DNA from: Alphaproteobacteria bacterium
GTDB taxonomy: Bacteria; Pseudomonadota; Alphaproteobacteria; Sphingomonadales; Kordiimonadaceae
Direction of reading: 5' to 3'
Assembly: GCA_006226495.1 (NCBI GenBank)
Contig: SBGU01000040.1
Location: 1-64,000 of the forward strand
Length of the DNA stretch: 64,000 nucleotides
Position numbers and translations under genes: made by a program. The notes beneath the pieces were generated by a model that was not told where the DNA came from, did not search any database, and was given only the letters and a program-made list of their open reading frames with translations. Every line of letters begins with the position of its first letter. The first letter of the stretch is position 1. Shown in pieces: positions 15,070 through 23,870 of the stretch.

Positions 15070-17214
15070 ATGGCGATGGCACCGTCCGCCGATCCGGCTG
15101 CAATGCCGTTGCCGCCCCTCAGGGAAGACCTGAAACTTCTGCCTGCGGAAGCCGACGAATATGGCACCCCGAACTGGACCATCCATGACCCGGTGCGCAA
15201 CCGCTATTTCCGGATCGGCCTTGCCGCATTCGAGATGCTGAACCGCTGGTCTGCGGGCACCATTGCCGCCCTTGTCGGGCGCATCGAACGCGAAACCATC
15301 CTCTCAGTCACGGTCGAGCAGGTGCGGGACATGATCCGTTTCCTGCATGGCAATGGCCTTCTGATCCGGCTTGGCGCCGACAGTATCGCCGAATTCGGCC
15401 GCATCGCCGAGGCCGGCAAACCGCCCTTCTGGAAATGGCTGGTGCAGAATTACCTGTTTGTGCGTTTTCCGCTTGTCCGGCCCGATCGGTTCCTGCGCCG
15501 CACCCAGGGCATGGCCGATGCCATCGCCTCGCCCGCCATGTCCTATGCCATCCTCGCCCTCGGCCTTGTCGGGATTTTCCTGACCCTCAGGCAGTGGGAC
15601 AGTTTCCTGGGCACCTTCCTGCAGTTTGCCAACTGGCAGGGTGCCCTGTGGATCGGCCTTACCCTGATGCTGACCAAGGTGGCGCACGAGCTTGGACACG
15701 CCTACACGGCCACGCGCTATGGCTGCCGGGTGCCAACCATGGGGGTGGCGCTGCTGGTCCTGTATCCGGTCCTCTATACCGACACATCGGACGCCTGGAA
15801 GCTGACAAGCCGCGACCAGCGGCTGCGCATCGGTTCCGCCGGCATTCGCGTCGAACTGGCGCTGGCGCTGCTGGCGACCTTTTTCTGGCATGTGCTGCCA
15901 CCGGGGCCGTTCAGAAGCGGTGTGTTCCTCGTCGCCTCGACAACCTGGGTTTCCACGCTGCTTGTGAACCTGAGCCCCTTCATGCGCTTCGACGGCTATT
16001 ATCTGTTGTCCGACCTCTTGCGGGTACCCAACCTGCAGGACCGCGCGTTCCGTTTCGCCCGCTGGCAATTACGCGAAATCCTGTTCAGCCTGGGTGACCC
16101 CGCCCCCGAACCCATGAACCGGCAACGGCGGCGGGTGCTGACCCTGTATGCTTACGGCGTGTGGATTTACCGTTTCTTCCTGTTCCTTGGCATCGCTCTC
16201 GTGGTCTATCACCTGTTTTTCAAGCTGCTTGGCATCCTGCTGTTCATCGTTGAAATCCTGTGGTTCATCGCCTTGCCGGTTGCGCGCGAACTGAAGGTAT
16301 GGTGGCAACACAGGGACCGTATTCGCCTGAACCGCACCACCATGGGGCTGTTGGGCGGCTTCCTGCTGCTGCTGGCCATCCTGATCGTGCCCTGGCGCGG
16401 CACCGTCACCGCCGGCGCTGTCCTTGAGGCCGAGGCCGATACCGTGGTCCTGAGCCCGATGGCCGCACGTGTGGCCGACATGCGTGTGCAGGACGGCGCA
16501 CAGGTCGAAACAGGCAACATCCTGGTCGTTCTGTCCTCGCCCGAGCTGGACCACCGCCGCCTTTCAATGGCCGGCGAACTGAAAGAAGCGGAAATCAGGC
16601 TGGCGCAGGCACGCATCGCCAGCGAGGGCCTGGCCGATGTCGCCAGCCTTGAGAAGGAAGTACTGCGCCTGGGTGCCGCGCTGGCAGGCCTGGACGCACG
16701 GCGCGAACAACTGACCGTGCGCGCCACCCTGTCCGGCACCGTGCGCGATATCCAGCCCGAAAGCCGCACCGGTACCTGGCTTGCTGCCCAGGTTCCGCTG
16801 CTGCGCCTGGTCGCGGACAAAGGTGCGCCACATATCGTCGCCTATGTATCGCAAAGCGACATCGCCCGCGTGCAGGCCGGCGCCAAGGCCCGTTTCATTG
16901 CTGACGACCCCGGGCTTGATGCCGTCGTCGTGCGGGTCGACAGTGTCGACCCCATGGGCGCCATGGTGCTGGAACCCGCGATGCTGGCCAGCGAACATGG
17001 TGGCGCCATCGCGGCGCGCGCGGGCGAAGACGGCACCATGCTGCCGGAAGGCGCGATCTACCGGCTCACAGGCACAGCGGCGCACACCGGCACGACAGAG
17101 GGTATCCTGCTCGCCCGCCGGGGTACACTTGAGATCGAGGCCCCGGCAGAAAGCCTGATTGTGCATGCCTGGCAGGCGCTGTTCGCAGCCTTTGTGCGCG
17201 AAACCGCCTTTTAG
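15070..17214 (+). CDS. PqqD-like / M50 site-2 metalloprotease / HlyD fusion
   Basis: The 714-residue product starts at ATG 15070, four bases after the previous stop; a longer frame upstream would overlap that gene and is rejected. Residues about 35-100 resemble PqqD-type peptide-binding domains (W-I-D-x3-NRYF, then FE-x-L-x-RW). The M50 core has HELGH at 206-210 and a distal zinc ligand in RFDGYY (Asp308), within six or seven membrane helices. After a final helix near residue 440, a periplasmic HlyD-like part carries lipoyl halves and a coiled coil (about 470-640). The catalytic residues are present, so proteolysis is possible. Known M50 enzymes cut within membranes; relatives of this fused type occur near large repetitive proteins. 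I propose it as the inner-membrane element of the export path. Confidence 0.85.
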   Translation: MAMAPSADPAAMPLPPLREDLKLLPAEADEYGTPNWTIHDPVRNRYFRIGLAAFEMLNRWSAGTIAALVGRIERETILSVTVEQVRDMIRFLHGNGLLIRLGADSIAEFGRIAEAGKPPFWKWLVQNYLFVRFPLVRPDRFLRRTQGMADAIASPAMSYAILALGLVGIFLTLRQWDSFLGTFLQFANWQGALWIGLTLMLTKVAHELGHAYTATRYGCRVPTMGVALLVLYPVLYTDTSDAWKLTSRDQRLRIGSAGIRVELALALLATFFWHVLPPGPFRSGVFLVASTTWVSTLLVNLSPFMRFDGYYLLSDLLRVPNLQDRAFRFARWQLREILFSLGDPAPEPMNRQRRRVLTLYAYGVWIYRFFLFLGIALVVYHLFFKLLGILLFIVEILWFIALPVARELKVWWQHRDRIRLNRTTMGLLGGFLLLLAILIVPWRGTVTAGAVLEAEADTVVLSPMAARVADMRVQDGAQVETGNILVVLSSPELDHRRLSMAGELKEAEIRLAQARIASEGLADVASLEKEVLRLGAALAGLDARREQLTVRATLSGTVRDIQPESRTGTWLAAQVPLLRLVADKGAPHIVAYVSQSDIARVQAGAKARFIADDPGLDAVVVRVDSVDPMGAMVLEPAMLASEHGGAIAARAGEDGTMLPEGAIYRLTGTAAHTGTTEGILLARRGTLEIEAPAESLIVHAWQALFAAFVRETAF

Positions 17215-17361
17215 GCCGCGGCAGCGACCCGGGGCCGCAATCCCGGCCAGGGACGGCCAAGACAGTCCAATCTCCGCCAACCCTGTACTCTGCTTGCAGG
17301 CAGGCGCGGCACGCATGCATCCGCAGTCCCATGGCCGTGATAATTTTTTTCATCACATCGC

Positions 17362-17390
17362 TTGCAATTAAATCGTGAGCTATCTATATC
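17362..17390 (+). promoter_or_regulatory. Candidate ohrR promoter with overlapping AT-rich operator
   Basis: TTGCAA (17362-17367) and TATATC (17385-17390) are spaced by 17 bases, a plausible vegetative promoter. The spacer includes AATTAAATCGTGA, which shares ATCGT with the inverted repeat upstream of ohr. A transcript would start near 17397, downstream of the first ATG at 17391. Confidence 0.4.
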
Positions 17391-17417
17391 ATGTCTGTAA
17401 GCAACGGGATGATGACG

Positions 17418-17864
17418 ATGACCGATACCCTGACACCTTCGCTGCGACTGGATGACCAGCTCTGTTTTGCGCTTTATTCGGCCATGCATGCGATGAAAAA
17501 ACTGTACCGTCCGGTCCTGGACAAGCTTGGTATCACCTATCCCCAGTATCTGGTGATGATGGTATTGTGGCAGCAGGACAGCCAGACGGTATCTGAAATC
17601 GGCAACCGGCTTTATCTCGACAGCGCGACCCTGACACCGCTTCTGAAACGCATGGAAAGCGCCGGCCTGATCGCCCGCACCCGTGCCAAGGAAGACGAAC
17701 GCCAGGTGATCGTGGGCCTGACCGACAAGGGCCGGGCGCTCGAAGATGCGGCCTGCATCGCGCCCAAGGTGGCGGCTGCCGCCATCGGCTGCACTGCCGA
17801 GGAGTTTTTTGCGCTCAAGGACGGCCTGAACCGCCTGCGCGACGACTTGATGAAAGCGGCCTGA
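17418..17864 (+). CDS. ohrR: OhrR, MarR-family organic-peroxide sensor repressor
   Basis: MarR-type winged-helix protein with the OhrR signature [12 protein letters not shown], whose Cys (residue 16 from this start) is the peroxide-sensing residue in the family; the [13 protein letters not shown] region and the wing EDERQV are also typical. When oxidised, OhrR leaves DNA and allows expression of ohr. I place the start at ATG 17418 because a promoter-like pair ends at 17390; in-frame ATGs at 17391, 17409 and 17412 are alternatives. ohr follows in the same direction after about 100 bases with its own candidate operator. Confidence 0.9.
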   Translation: MTDTLTPSLRLDDQLCFALYSAMHAMKKLYRPVLDKLGITYPQYLVMMVLWQQDSQTVSEIGNRLYLDSATLTPLLKRMESAGLIARTRAKEDERQVIVGLTDKGRALEDAACIAPKVAAAAIGCTAEEFFALKDGLNRLRDDLMKAA

Positions 17865-17913
17865 CCGGCCAAACGACCGCCCGCCCATGCGCGCACAAGC
17901 CTATGCACATTAC

Positions 17914-17925
17914 ATCGTACACGAT
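17914..17925 (+). promoter_or_regulatory. Candidate OhrR operator upstream of ohr
   Basis: The sequence ATCGT-AC-ACGAT is a perfect 5-base inverted repeat in the 103-base space between ohrR and ohr, in an AT-rich stretch. The half ATCGT also occurs in the ohrR promoter region (17372-17376). Position and shared half-site fit an operator, but the site is short. Confidence 0.4.
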
Positions 17926-17967
17926 TTAATAACTGACGATCAGCCCTGACCCTGAAAGGAAACCACC

Positions 17968-18396
17968 ATGAACAAGCTCGACAAAATTCTCTATACCGCC
18001 CATGCCAAAGCCACCGGCGGCCGTACCGGCACCGCCAAATCGGACGATGGCAAACTGGATGTCGCCCTCTCGACCCCGAAAGAACTCGGCGGCGCCGGCG
18101 GCGACGGTACCAACCCGGAACAACTGTTTGCCGCGGGTTATGCCGCCTGTTTCATCGGCGCGATGAAAGCCGTGGCCGGCCGCGCCAAGATCGCCCTGCC
18201 GGACGATGTCTCCATTGAAAACTCGGTCGCCATCGGCCCGATCCCGCAAGGCTTCGGCATCTCGGTCGACATGAAGATCCATATCCCGGGTTTCGCGAAG
18301 GCCGACGCTGAAGCACTGGTGGAAAAAGCCCACCAGGTTTGCCCCTATTCGAACGCCACCCGTGGCAATATCGAAGTGAGCCTGACCGTCGTCTAA
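17968..18396 (+). CDS. ohr: Ohr, organic hydroperoxide reductase
   Basis: The 142-residue protein is of standard length for Ohr/OsmC-type thiol peroxidases. Both catalytic cysteines are visible: [11 protein letters not shown] (near residue 61) and [11 protein letters not shown] (near residue 125), the latter being the Ohr-subclass signature. It reduces organic hydroperoxides in the cytoplasm using lipoylated proteins in studied relatives. A strong AGGAAA ribosome site lies ahead of the ATG, and the partner repressor ohrR is immediately upstream. Confidence 0.95.
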   Translation: MNKLDKILYTAHAKATGGRTGTAKSDDGKLDVALSTPKELGGAGGDGTNPEQLFAAGYAACFIGAMKAVAGRAKIALPDDVSIENSVAIGPIPQGFGISVDMKIHIPGFAKADAEALVEKAHQVCPYSNATRGNIEVSLTVV

Positions 18397-18421
18397 CCGA
18401 CCGGGCGCGCTGCATCTACCC

Positions 18422-18460
18422 AAGGCCGCTGCCACACCCTGGCGGCGGCCTTCTACTTTT
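18422..18460 (+). terminator. Rho-independent terminator after ohr
   Basis: A 12-base stem (AAGGCCGCTGCC with GGCGGCGGCCTT, one G-T pair) and a 7-base loop are followed by CTACTTTT. It lies 26 bases after the ohr stop codon. Confidence 0.75.
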
Positions 18461-18544
18461 CCCCTAAACCGAGGCGCAATTGACCGCTCCCCCGCCCCGT
18501 GCTTTGCTGATGGCAAACGAGCATAACAAGGGGGAGGACCAACC

Positions 18545-19495
18545 ATGCTCAAAGCCCTGATGGCCGCCGGTATGTTGGCCGCCGGCCTCGCGGCACCGGC
18601 GCTGGCCGACGATGCGCCCGGCCACCCGGTGAAACTGCACCGCTATACGGCACCCCTTTATGCCTGGAATACCAACAGCTACTGGCTGGAAAGCGCGGAC
18701 GGGGTCGCGCTCATCGACGCGCAGCTTCTGTCGTCCGACGCCCGTTATCTGGCCGCCGCCATCAAGGCCAGCGGCAAACCGCTCAAGGGTGTCATCATCA
18801 CCCACGGGCATGTCGACCATGTCAGCGGCCTTGATGTGCTGCGCGCCGAATTTGGCGACTTCCCCATTTATGGCACCGAGGCCACCAAGGCGGCCATGCC
18901 CGACATCTGGGCGGGCGCGCACCGCTTTTTTGCCATGCCCAACATGTTTGACGAGGCGCTGAGCGAAACCATGGTCCTGCCGGACCATATGATCAGGGCG
19001 GGCGATAGGGTCGAGATCGCCGGCATCAGCTTCGAGGTGTTCGGCGGCGGCCCTGGTGAAGCGGCAGACAATATCGGTGTCTATGCCCCGGCGCTGAAGG
19101 CCGTCTTTGCGGGCGACATGAGCTATCCGTTCGCGCATTTCTACACGGGCGACGGCCACCCGTCGGGTGCGCTTGCGCAGGCCAGGGCCCTGCGCGCGGC
19201 CTACGACCCCGCCCTCATGGTCTATTCAGGCCACCGCGACCCGGCACCCGTTGCCCAGCTTGACGACCAGATCGCCTATCTCGAATTCATGATCGCGGAA
19301 ACAAAAGCGGCGATGGCAGACCCCGCCAACCTGGGTGACAACGGCTTCCTGAAGCGCGAGGCCCGCCGCGCCGTCATGGCCAAAATCCTGGAACGCTACC
19401 CGCACTATGACAGCTTCGGCTTCACCGCCGGCGAAATCGTGCCCGGCAACATCTATGGCGCTGAACAGGAAATCAAAGCCGCAACGGGGAGCTGA
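18545..19495 (+). CDS. Periplasmic metallo-beta-lactamase-fold hydrolase
   Basis: The 316-residue protein begins with a clear Sec signal (MLKALMAAGMLAAGL, cut after ALA). The zinc motif HGHVDH is near residue 85, and further fold motifs follow (AGDMSYPF with the bridging Asp, and SGHRDP near residue 230). It therefore looks catalytically complete. A GGGGGAGG ribosome site precedes the ATG. Substrate is unknown: the family includes beta-lactamases, lactonases and alkylsulfatase-like enzymes, and nothing in the context picks one. It is a single gene after the ohr terminator and convergent with the next gene. Confidence 0.8.
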   Translation: MLKALMAAGMLAAGLAAPALADDAPGHPVKLHRYTAPLYAWNTNSYWLESADGVALIDAQLLSSDARYLAAAIKASGKPLKGVIITHGHVDHVSGLDVLRAEFGDFPIYGTEATKAAMPDIWAGAHRFFAMPNMFDEALSETMVLPDHMIRAGDRVEIAGISFEVFGGGPGEAADNIGVYAPALKAVFAGDMSYPFAHFYTGDGHPSGALAQARALRAAYDPALMVYSGHRDPAPVAQLDDQIAYLEFMIAETKAAMADPANLGDNGFLKREARRAVMAKILERYPHYDSFGFTAGEIVPGNIYGAEQEIKAATGS

Positions 19496-19501
19496 ACGTC
19501 C

Positions 19502-20239
19502 TCAAGCATATATCCAAGTGACAGCGACCCTTGAGAAAAGAACGTCTGAATTGTCTGAGGGGAGTACCGTGAAAACAAGAGTCGCGTCAGAGCTCACTCG
19601 GAAGCTGAATTGAACCCCACCACTAGATTCGCCGCGTACCGGTACACCTTCGAAATGTTCGGCATGATTTAGCGTGGTAAGGTCCGCTTGGGCGCGTATT
19701 GCTGTAAATGCTTGATCGCAATATAGTTCGGCGTCGATTAGCGCCGCACAAAAATCCTCCTTGGAGACACTCGCCATCCATGCCCGAAGTTTCGGCAGGA
19801 AACCAATAACCCCACCGGCATAGTCAAGTCCTGGCCCCAACTGAATCCAGTGTGTGACATCAGCACAGGCACCTTCCGTCGGCGGCAGCTCCGCCGCATA
19901 CATGTCTACCCGGAAGTGATCAGGGCGGTTCTGCAACTCGCCGATATCAGTTTCACCATCCGGCTTGCTGAGGTGGATGGTGCGGCGAACACAAGTGCCC
20001 TTGTCCTGCAAAAATGGTGTCGTATTGATATCGACTTCAATCACGGGGCGACGGTCGCTGTATCGGACCTTGCGGACGTTCGACATGTCGAGGGCGAGCG
20101 GTCGCATTCCCAGAATATCTTCAACAACTTGCATGGCCTCCTGCTCGGAGACCGGCAATTCGATGACAACAGCCAATTGCGCGAAAGCAGGCTGGCTGGA
20201 CCACACCAGCATCATAAGCCCCAGAATGACCTTTTTCAT
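19502..20239 (-). CDS. Secreted protein of unknown function
   Basis: I do not recognise this family. ATG 20239 gives MKKVILGLMMLVW, an ideal signal peptide, with cleavage likely after AFA; the upstream ATG at 20251 adds four residues. The mature part is about 225 residues, with cysteines near residues 87, 128, 168 and 179 (two possible disulfides), a W-I-Q-LGPGLDYAGG segment and a C-terminal strand-rich half. The coding sequence is noticeably less GC-rich than its neighbours, and an AT-rich stretch lies upstream (20240-20290), which suggests recent acquisition. It ends a few bases from the preceding gene (convergent). Confidence 0.6.
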   Translation of the reverse strand: MKKVILGLMMLVWSSQPAFAQLAVVIELPVSEQEAMQVVEDILGMRPLALDMSNVRKVRYSDRRPVIEVDINTTPFLQDKGTCVRRTIHLSKPDGETDIGELQNRPDHFRVDMYAAELPPTEGACADVTHWIQLGPGLDYAGGVIGFLPKLRAWMASVSKEDFCAALIDAELYCDQAFTAIRAQADLTTLNHAEHFEGVPVRGESSGGVQFSFRVSSDATLVFTVLPSDNSDVLFSRVAVTWIYA

Positions 20240-20352
20240 CACCACCCTCAAATTTTGTTATAACATTGCAATGATATACTTAGACATCCCTTTCGTCAAT
20301 TGCCTCGCATAAACGAACAAGGAAGATTCCGTCAGACCAGATCGCGATTGCC

Positions 20353-21489
20353 CTATCTCGGCTTTTTCCGGTGCCGGGCGGCGGGCACGGCCGTGCGGAT
20401 ACGGGCGGCGCTGTCGCGCAGGCAGACTTCGCTTTTGGCCAGGGGGCCGGTGACGAAACTGCTGTCCCCCATGCCGTTCTGCACCCGGTTGATGATGGCC
20501 GTGTCCTCGGCATTGACCTCGCGGTTGATGCGCCAGTTCAGGTAGCGGGCGGCCTGCATCTCGCGCCGGTCGTCCGGCAGCACATAGGCAATTTCCCGGA
20601 TCATGGTTTCGGTGGGCGAAATCGGGATGAACTGCATGAAATCCATCTGGTCGGGGTAGATGTCGAACGCCAGATTGGGCCACAGGCGGTAATAGACCCA
20701 GTGGCGCTGTTTGTCGGCCGGCAGGTGCGCGATGGGCGGCAGCAGCTTCTTGTAGGCGCGGGTCGACCAGCTATCCTTGCGGGTTTCCATCACGTCGCCC
20801 CACATCTTGTGGATGTCGCCGCTCACTTCCATGCCGTAGCTGTTGCCGACAAGGCCGGACAGGCCGGGGTGCGCGACCGGGATATGCAGGGCGTCGCAAT
20901 AATTGTCGGCGATCTGTTTCCAGTTCACCACACGGGGACGAAGGGTCACACGGCCCAAAGGCTGCATGTCTTCGAACCGGTAGGGTTTGATCTCGTCGAT
21001 ATAGGGCGCGAACTGCTCGGCAACACTGGGGCCACCCGGCCTCAGGCGCGCCCAGATGAAACCGAGGAATTCTTCGGTTTCGACAGTCGCAAGGCCATGC
21101 TGGGCGCGGTCGAAATCCTCGAAATCGCGCTCGTAGGGCACGTTGATCAGGCTGCCTTCCAGGTCCCAGGTCCAGGCATGGTACGGGCAGCGGATGCGCC
21201 CCGGGCAGGAACCGGACGAACCTTCCAGAAGCCGCGAGCCCCGGTGGCGGCAGACATTATGGAACACCCGCACCGTGTCGTCCTTGGTGCGCAGCGCCAC
21301 CAGCCGGTCATTGAGCAGGTCAAGCGTGACATAATCCCCCGGCTTGGGGATGTCGTTCCGATGGCAGACAAGCTGCCAGCTCGGACGTACCACCGCGTCC
21401 ATTTCGGCGTCGAAAAAATCCTGGTCGCTGTAGGTCCAGGACGGCAGGCTTTCGCCGCAGTGCACCGGCATGGCGGTATCATCGAACAT
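20353..21489 (-). CDS. Rieske non-heme iron oxygenase, alpha subunit
   Basis: The 378-residue protein has a Rieske [2Fe-2S] site at residues about 80-110 (CRHRG then CPYHAW) and the mononuclear iron motif D-A-L-H-x4-H in DALHIPVAHPG. These mark a ring-hydroxylating-type oxygenase, a family that also demethylates quaternary amines (glycine betaine, stachydrine, carnitine types). ATG 21489 is chosen because it overlaps the stop of the upstream gene (TAATG) and has GGAGGGAAG ahead; a longer frame would run into that gene. No reductase or ferredoxin gene is adjacent, so electrons must come from elsewhere. The operon links it to an amidinotransferase-fold enzyme and an amino-acid permease, pointing to a guanidino or N-methyl substrate (inferred). 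Confidence 0.85.
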   Translation of the reverse strand: MFDDTAMPVHCGESLPSWTYSDQDFFDAEMDAVVRPSWQLVCHRNDIPKPGDYVTLDLLNDRLVALRTKDDTVRVFHNVCRHRGSRLLEGSSGSCPGRIRCPYHAWTWDLEGSLINVPYERDFEDFDRAQHGLATVETEEFLGFIWARLRPGGPSVAEQFAPYIDEIKPYRFEDMQPLGRVTLRPRVVNWKQIADNYCDALHIPVAHPGLSGLVGNSYGMEVSGDIHKMWGDVMETRKDSWSTRAYKKLLPPIAHLPADKQRHWVYYRLWPNLAFDIYPDQMDFMQFIPISPTETMIREIAYVLPDDRREMQAARYLNWRINREVNAEDTAIINRVQNGMGDSSFVTGPLAKSEVCLRDSAARIRTAVPAARHRKKPR

Positions 21490-22364
21490 TACACTTCCCT
21501 CCATAGGGGGCGCGTCAGGCAGGTTGGCCCGCCTTCGCCCTTGCGGCTGATTTCGTCGCCCGCATAAGTCTGCACCCGGCATCCGGCCTTTTCAAGACCC
21601 GCCTTCGTGATCGGCAGCCGGTCCAGCATCAGCACATCCCGGGGGCCGAGCGCGAGCACATTGCAGCCCATGGGGATAAACTCCTCCTCCGGAACCTCGA
21701 CAAAACCGACGCCGCGCGCGCCGAGCCATTCGACAAAGCTTTCCGGCATAAGCGGACGGTAGATGAGCGCAAGATCGCGGTCCAGCGGGCTGATCATCGA
21801 CATCAGGTGGAACACATCCTCGGGGTGGCTGGGCGGTGGCAAGGGTACCACATGCACGTCGACATCGGGGCCGACAAGCGCCTGAAGCTGGCGAATGCCA
21901 TCTTCATTGGTGCGCGGGCCAAGGCCGACCGCAAGCGCCGTGTCGTCGAGCCAGATCAGGTCGCCGCCTTCGATGGTGCCCGGTGCCTCGATCCGGCCAA
22001 GGACCGGATAGCCCATGGCGGAAAGTGCGCTGGCATTGAGCGCGGGTTCAAAATTGCGGCTGGCGCGGCCCATGTTGCACAGGATCAGGCCCTTGGGGCT
22101 GACCAGCAGCGCATCGCGGGCATAGATGGAATCGAGGGTGATATCCGCCGTTTTTGGCAGTTCGATCACCTCGGCGCCATAGGCCGCCAGAAGGTCGCAA
22201 AAAGCCTGGTGTTCGCGGGCCGCAGGCGCCAGCACAGGCGCGGAATGGAAGCGCAGTCGTTCCCACTCCGCGCCAATCTTGGTTTCCGACTGGTACGCGG
22301 CATCGGGGGTGCGCACGGCCACGGCTTTCAGCCGGCCATATTCATTGAAACCGGACAGGGTCAT
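21489..22364 (-). CDS. Amidinotransferase-fold hydrolase (DDAH/arginine deiminase superfamily)
   Basis: The 291-residue protein has the superfamily features: ARD after the substrate loop (near residue 82), GTIEGGDLIWL (near 130), a His in the FHLMS stretch (near 185), and the catalytic Cys in GGPTCLTRPL near the C-terminus. Length matches dimethylarginine dimethylaminohydrolase and related enzymes that cleave guanidino groups. It overlaps the permease gene by 4 bases (ATGA) and the oxygenase by 1 base, so all three are almost certainly one operon. The exact substrate (dimethylarginine, arginine or another guanidine) cannot be told from sequence. Confidence 0.85.
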   Translation of the reverse strand: MTLSGFNEYGRLKAVAVRTPDAAYQSETKIGAEWERLRFHSAPVLAPAAREHQAFCDLLAAYGAEVIELPKTADITLDSIYARDALLVSPKGLILCNMGRASRNFEPALNASALSAMGYPVLGRIEAPGTIEGGDLIWLDDTALAVGLGPRTNEDGIRQLQALVGPDVDVHVVPLPPPSHPEDVFHLMSMISPLDRDLALIYRPLMPESFVEWLGARGVGFVEVPEEEFIPMGCNVLALGPRDVLMLDRLPITKAGLEKAGCRVQTYAGDEISRKGEGGPTCLTRPLWREV

Positions 22365-23701
22365 TCCGCCTTAACCTCCGTATTGTCTGCCTGCGCGGCA
22401 TTGGCCTTGGCCCGCATGTCCGCATAGACCGGCACACCCACCATCAACAGGAGGAAGCCCCAATAGACCGCTTCGGTGCCCGAGCCCGCAATCGCCCACA
22501 GGGTATAAAGGAACCCCGCCGCCGCGATCAGCCCGTCCTTCAGCCGCTGGCCACGGCTCAGGGTCGCGTCACCGGCCGCAAACAGCCAGGCCGCGCCGGC
22601 AGAGAACGAGAGCGGCACCACGGTGGTGAGCGTGGACAGGAGGATCAGGAATTCGAACGCACCCACCAGCCCCTTCACATAGTTCATGGCCAAGGCCGCA
22701 GACGACAGGATGGCACCGATATAAAAACCGACCGCCGGGGTGCCCGATTTGGTTGTCTGGCCAAAAGCCTGCGGGAACAGGCCGTCAAGCGCCGCCGCCA
22801 TCGGCATCTGGCCAACGGCGAGGATGTTGCAGTTGAGCGCACTTGCAGTCGCAATCAGCGCCACAATGGCCACAAAGGCCGCACCGACCGGCCCCATAAG
22901 CACCGTGGCCGCGTCCGCGAGCGGCGAGGTCGATTGCATCAACTGGTCGGACGGCACCAAGCCAAACACGGCGACGGTGACGAGGAAATACAGCACCACC
23001 GTAAGGCCGACGCCGGCGATCAGCGCCCGCGGGATGGTCTTTTCGGGTTCACGGATATCGCCCGCCGGGATGGTGCCGGCCTCGAAGCCAACAAAGGCCC
23101 ACATGGCCAGGGCCCCCGCGGTCGCGAGCGCGGCCATGGGCGAACCTTCAGGCACCACCATCGTGTCGTAGGTTGTGCCGCTGACCCCCAGGAAACCGAT
23201 GGTCGCCAGCAACACAAGCGGCACCACCTTGAGGATCGAGGCCACCAGACCGAAGGTGGTGCTGTCCTTGATGCTGCGGGCGTTCAAGACACTGAGGGCC
23301 CAGATGACGGCGACACCCACACAGATGGCCATGGCGGGGCTTTCGGTAATTGCGGGCACAAATACGCCGGCATATCCGACAAACGCGACCGCAATGGCCG
23401 CGCTGGCCACCCACACCGAAACCCAGTAACCCCAGGCCATCAGGAAGCCGGCAAAATCGCCGAACCCGGCGCGTGTGTAGGCATAGGGCCCACCGGTTTT
23501 GGGAATGCGTTTCGCCAGCGCACCCAGTGCAAACGCCAGCGCCAGGGTGCCGGTGCCGGTCACAAGCCAGCTTGCGACCCCGATCCAGCCATACGGTGCC
23601 AGAACGGTCGGCAACATGAAGACGCCGGAGCCGATCATCAGCCCGACCACAATGCCCCATACACGCCAGAAGCCCAGGACGGGCTGTGGTTTCGTATCCA
23701 T
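22361..23701 (-). CDS. APC-family amino acid permease or antiporter
   Basis: The 446-residue protein has about 12 membrane segments. The first carries GSGVFMLP, the substrate-binding GSG motif of the APC family, in the form seen in arginine/agmatine-type exchangers. Further family features are TGGPYAYTR near residue 70 and WAFVGFE (near residue 200). It is the first gene of the minus-strand operon that continues with the amidinotransferase-fold enzyme and the Rieske oxygenase, so it likely imports the guanidino or amino-acid substrate of that pathway, or exchanges it for product. Confidence 0.85.
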   Translation of the reverse strand: MDTKPQPVLGFWRVWGIVVGLMIGSGVFMLPTVLAPYGWIGVASWLVTGTGTLALAFALGALAKRIPKTGGPYAYTRAGFGDFAGFLMAWGYWVSVWVASAAIAVAFVGYAGVFVPAITESPAMAICVGVAVIWALSVLNARSIKDSTTFGLVASILKVVPLVLLATIGFLGVSGTTYDTMVVPEGSPMAALATAGALAMWAFVGFEAGTIPAGDIREPEKTIPRALIAGVGLTVVLYFLVTVAVFGLVPSDQLMQSTSPLADAATVLMGPVGAAFVAIVALIATASALNCNILAVGQMPMAAALDGLFPQAFGQTTKSGTPAVGFYIGAILSSAALAMNYVKGLVGAFEFLILLSTLTTVVPLSFSAGAAWLFAAGDATLSRGQRLKDGLIAAAGFLYTLWAIAGSGTEAVYWGFLLLMVGVPVYADMRAKANAAQADNTEVKAE

Positions 23702-23870
23702 AAATGTTCCTTCCCCCTTGAAGGTGAAGGAAGCCTAGAGAGGAAAAACCGAACCGCCAAGTGCAATTCTGCCCTGCCCGCTATCCGCACCGGATGGCCA
23801 TTGCTCGCCCTTGCCGTGCCGCTGGAATTTGGCTATGCCTGAGCCTGGCGCATTGATGACGGGAAACCGC

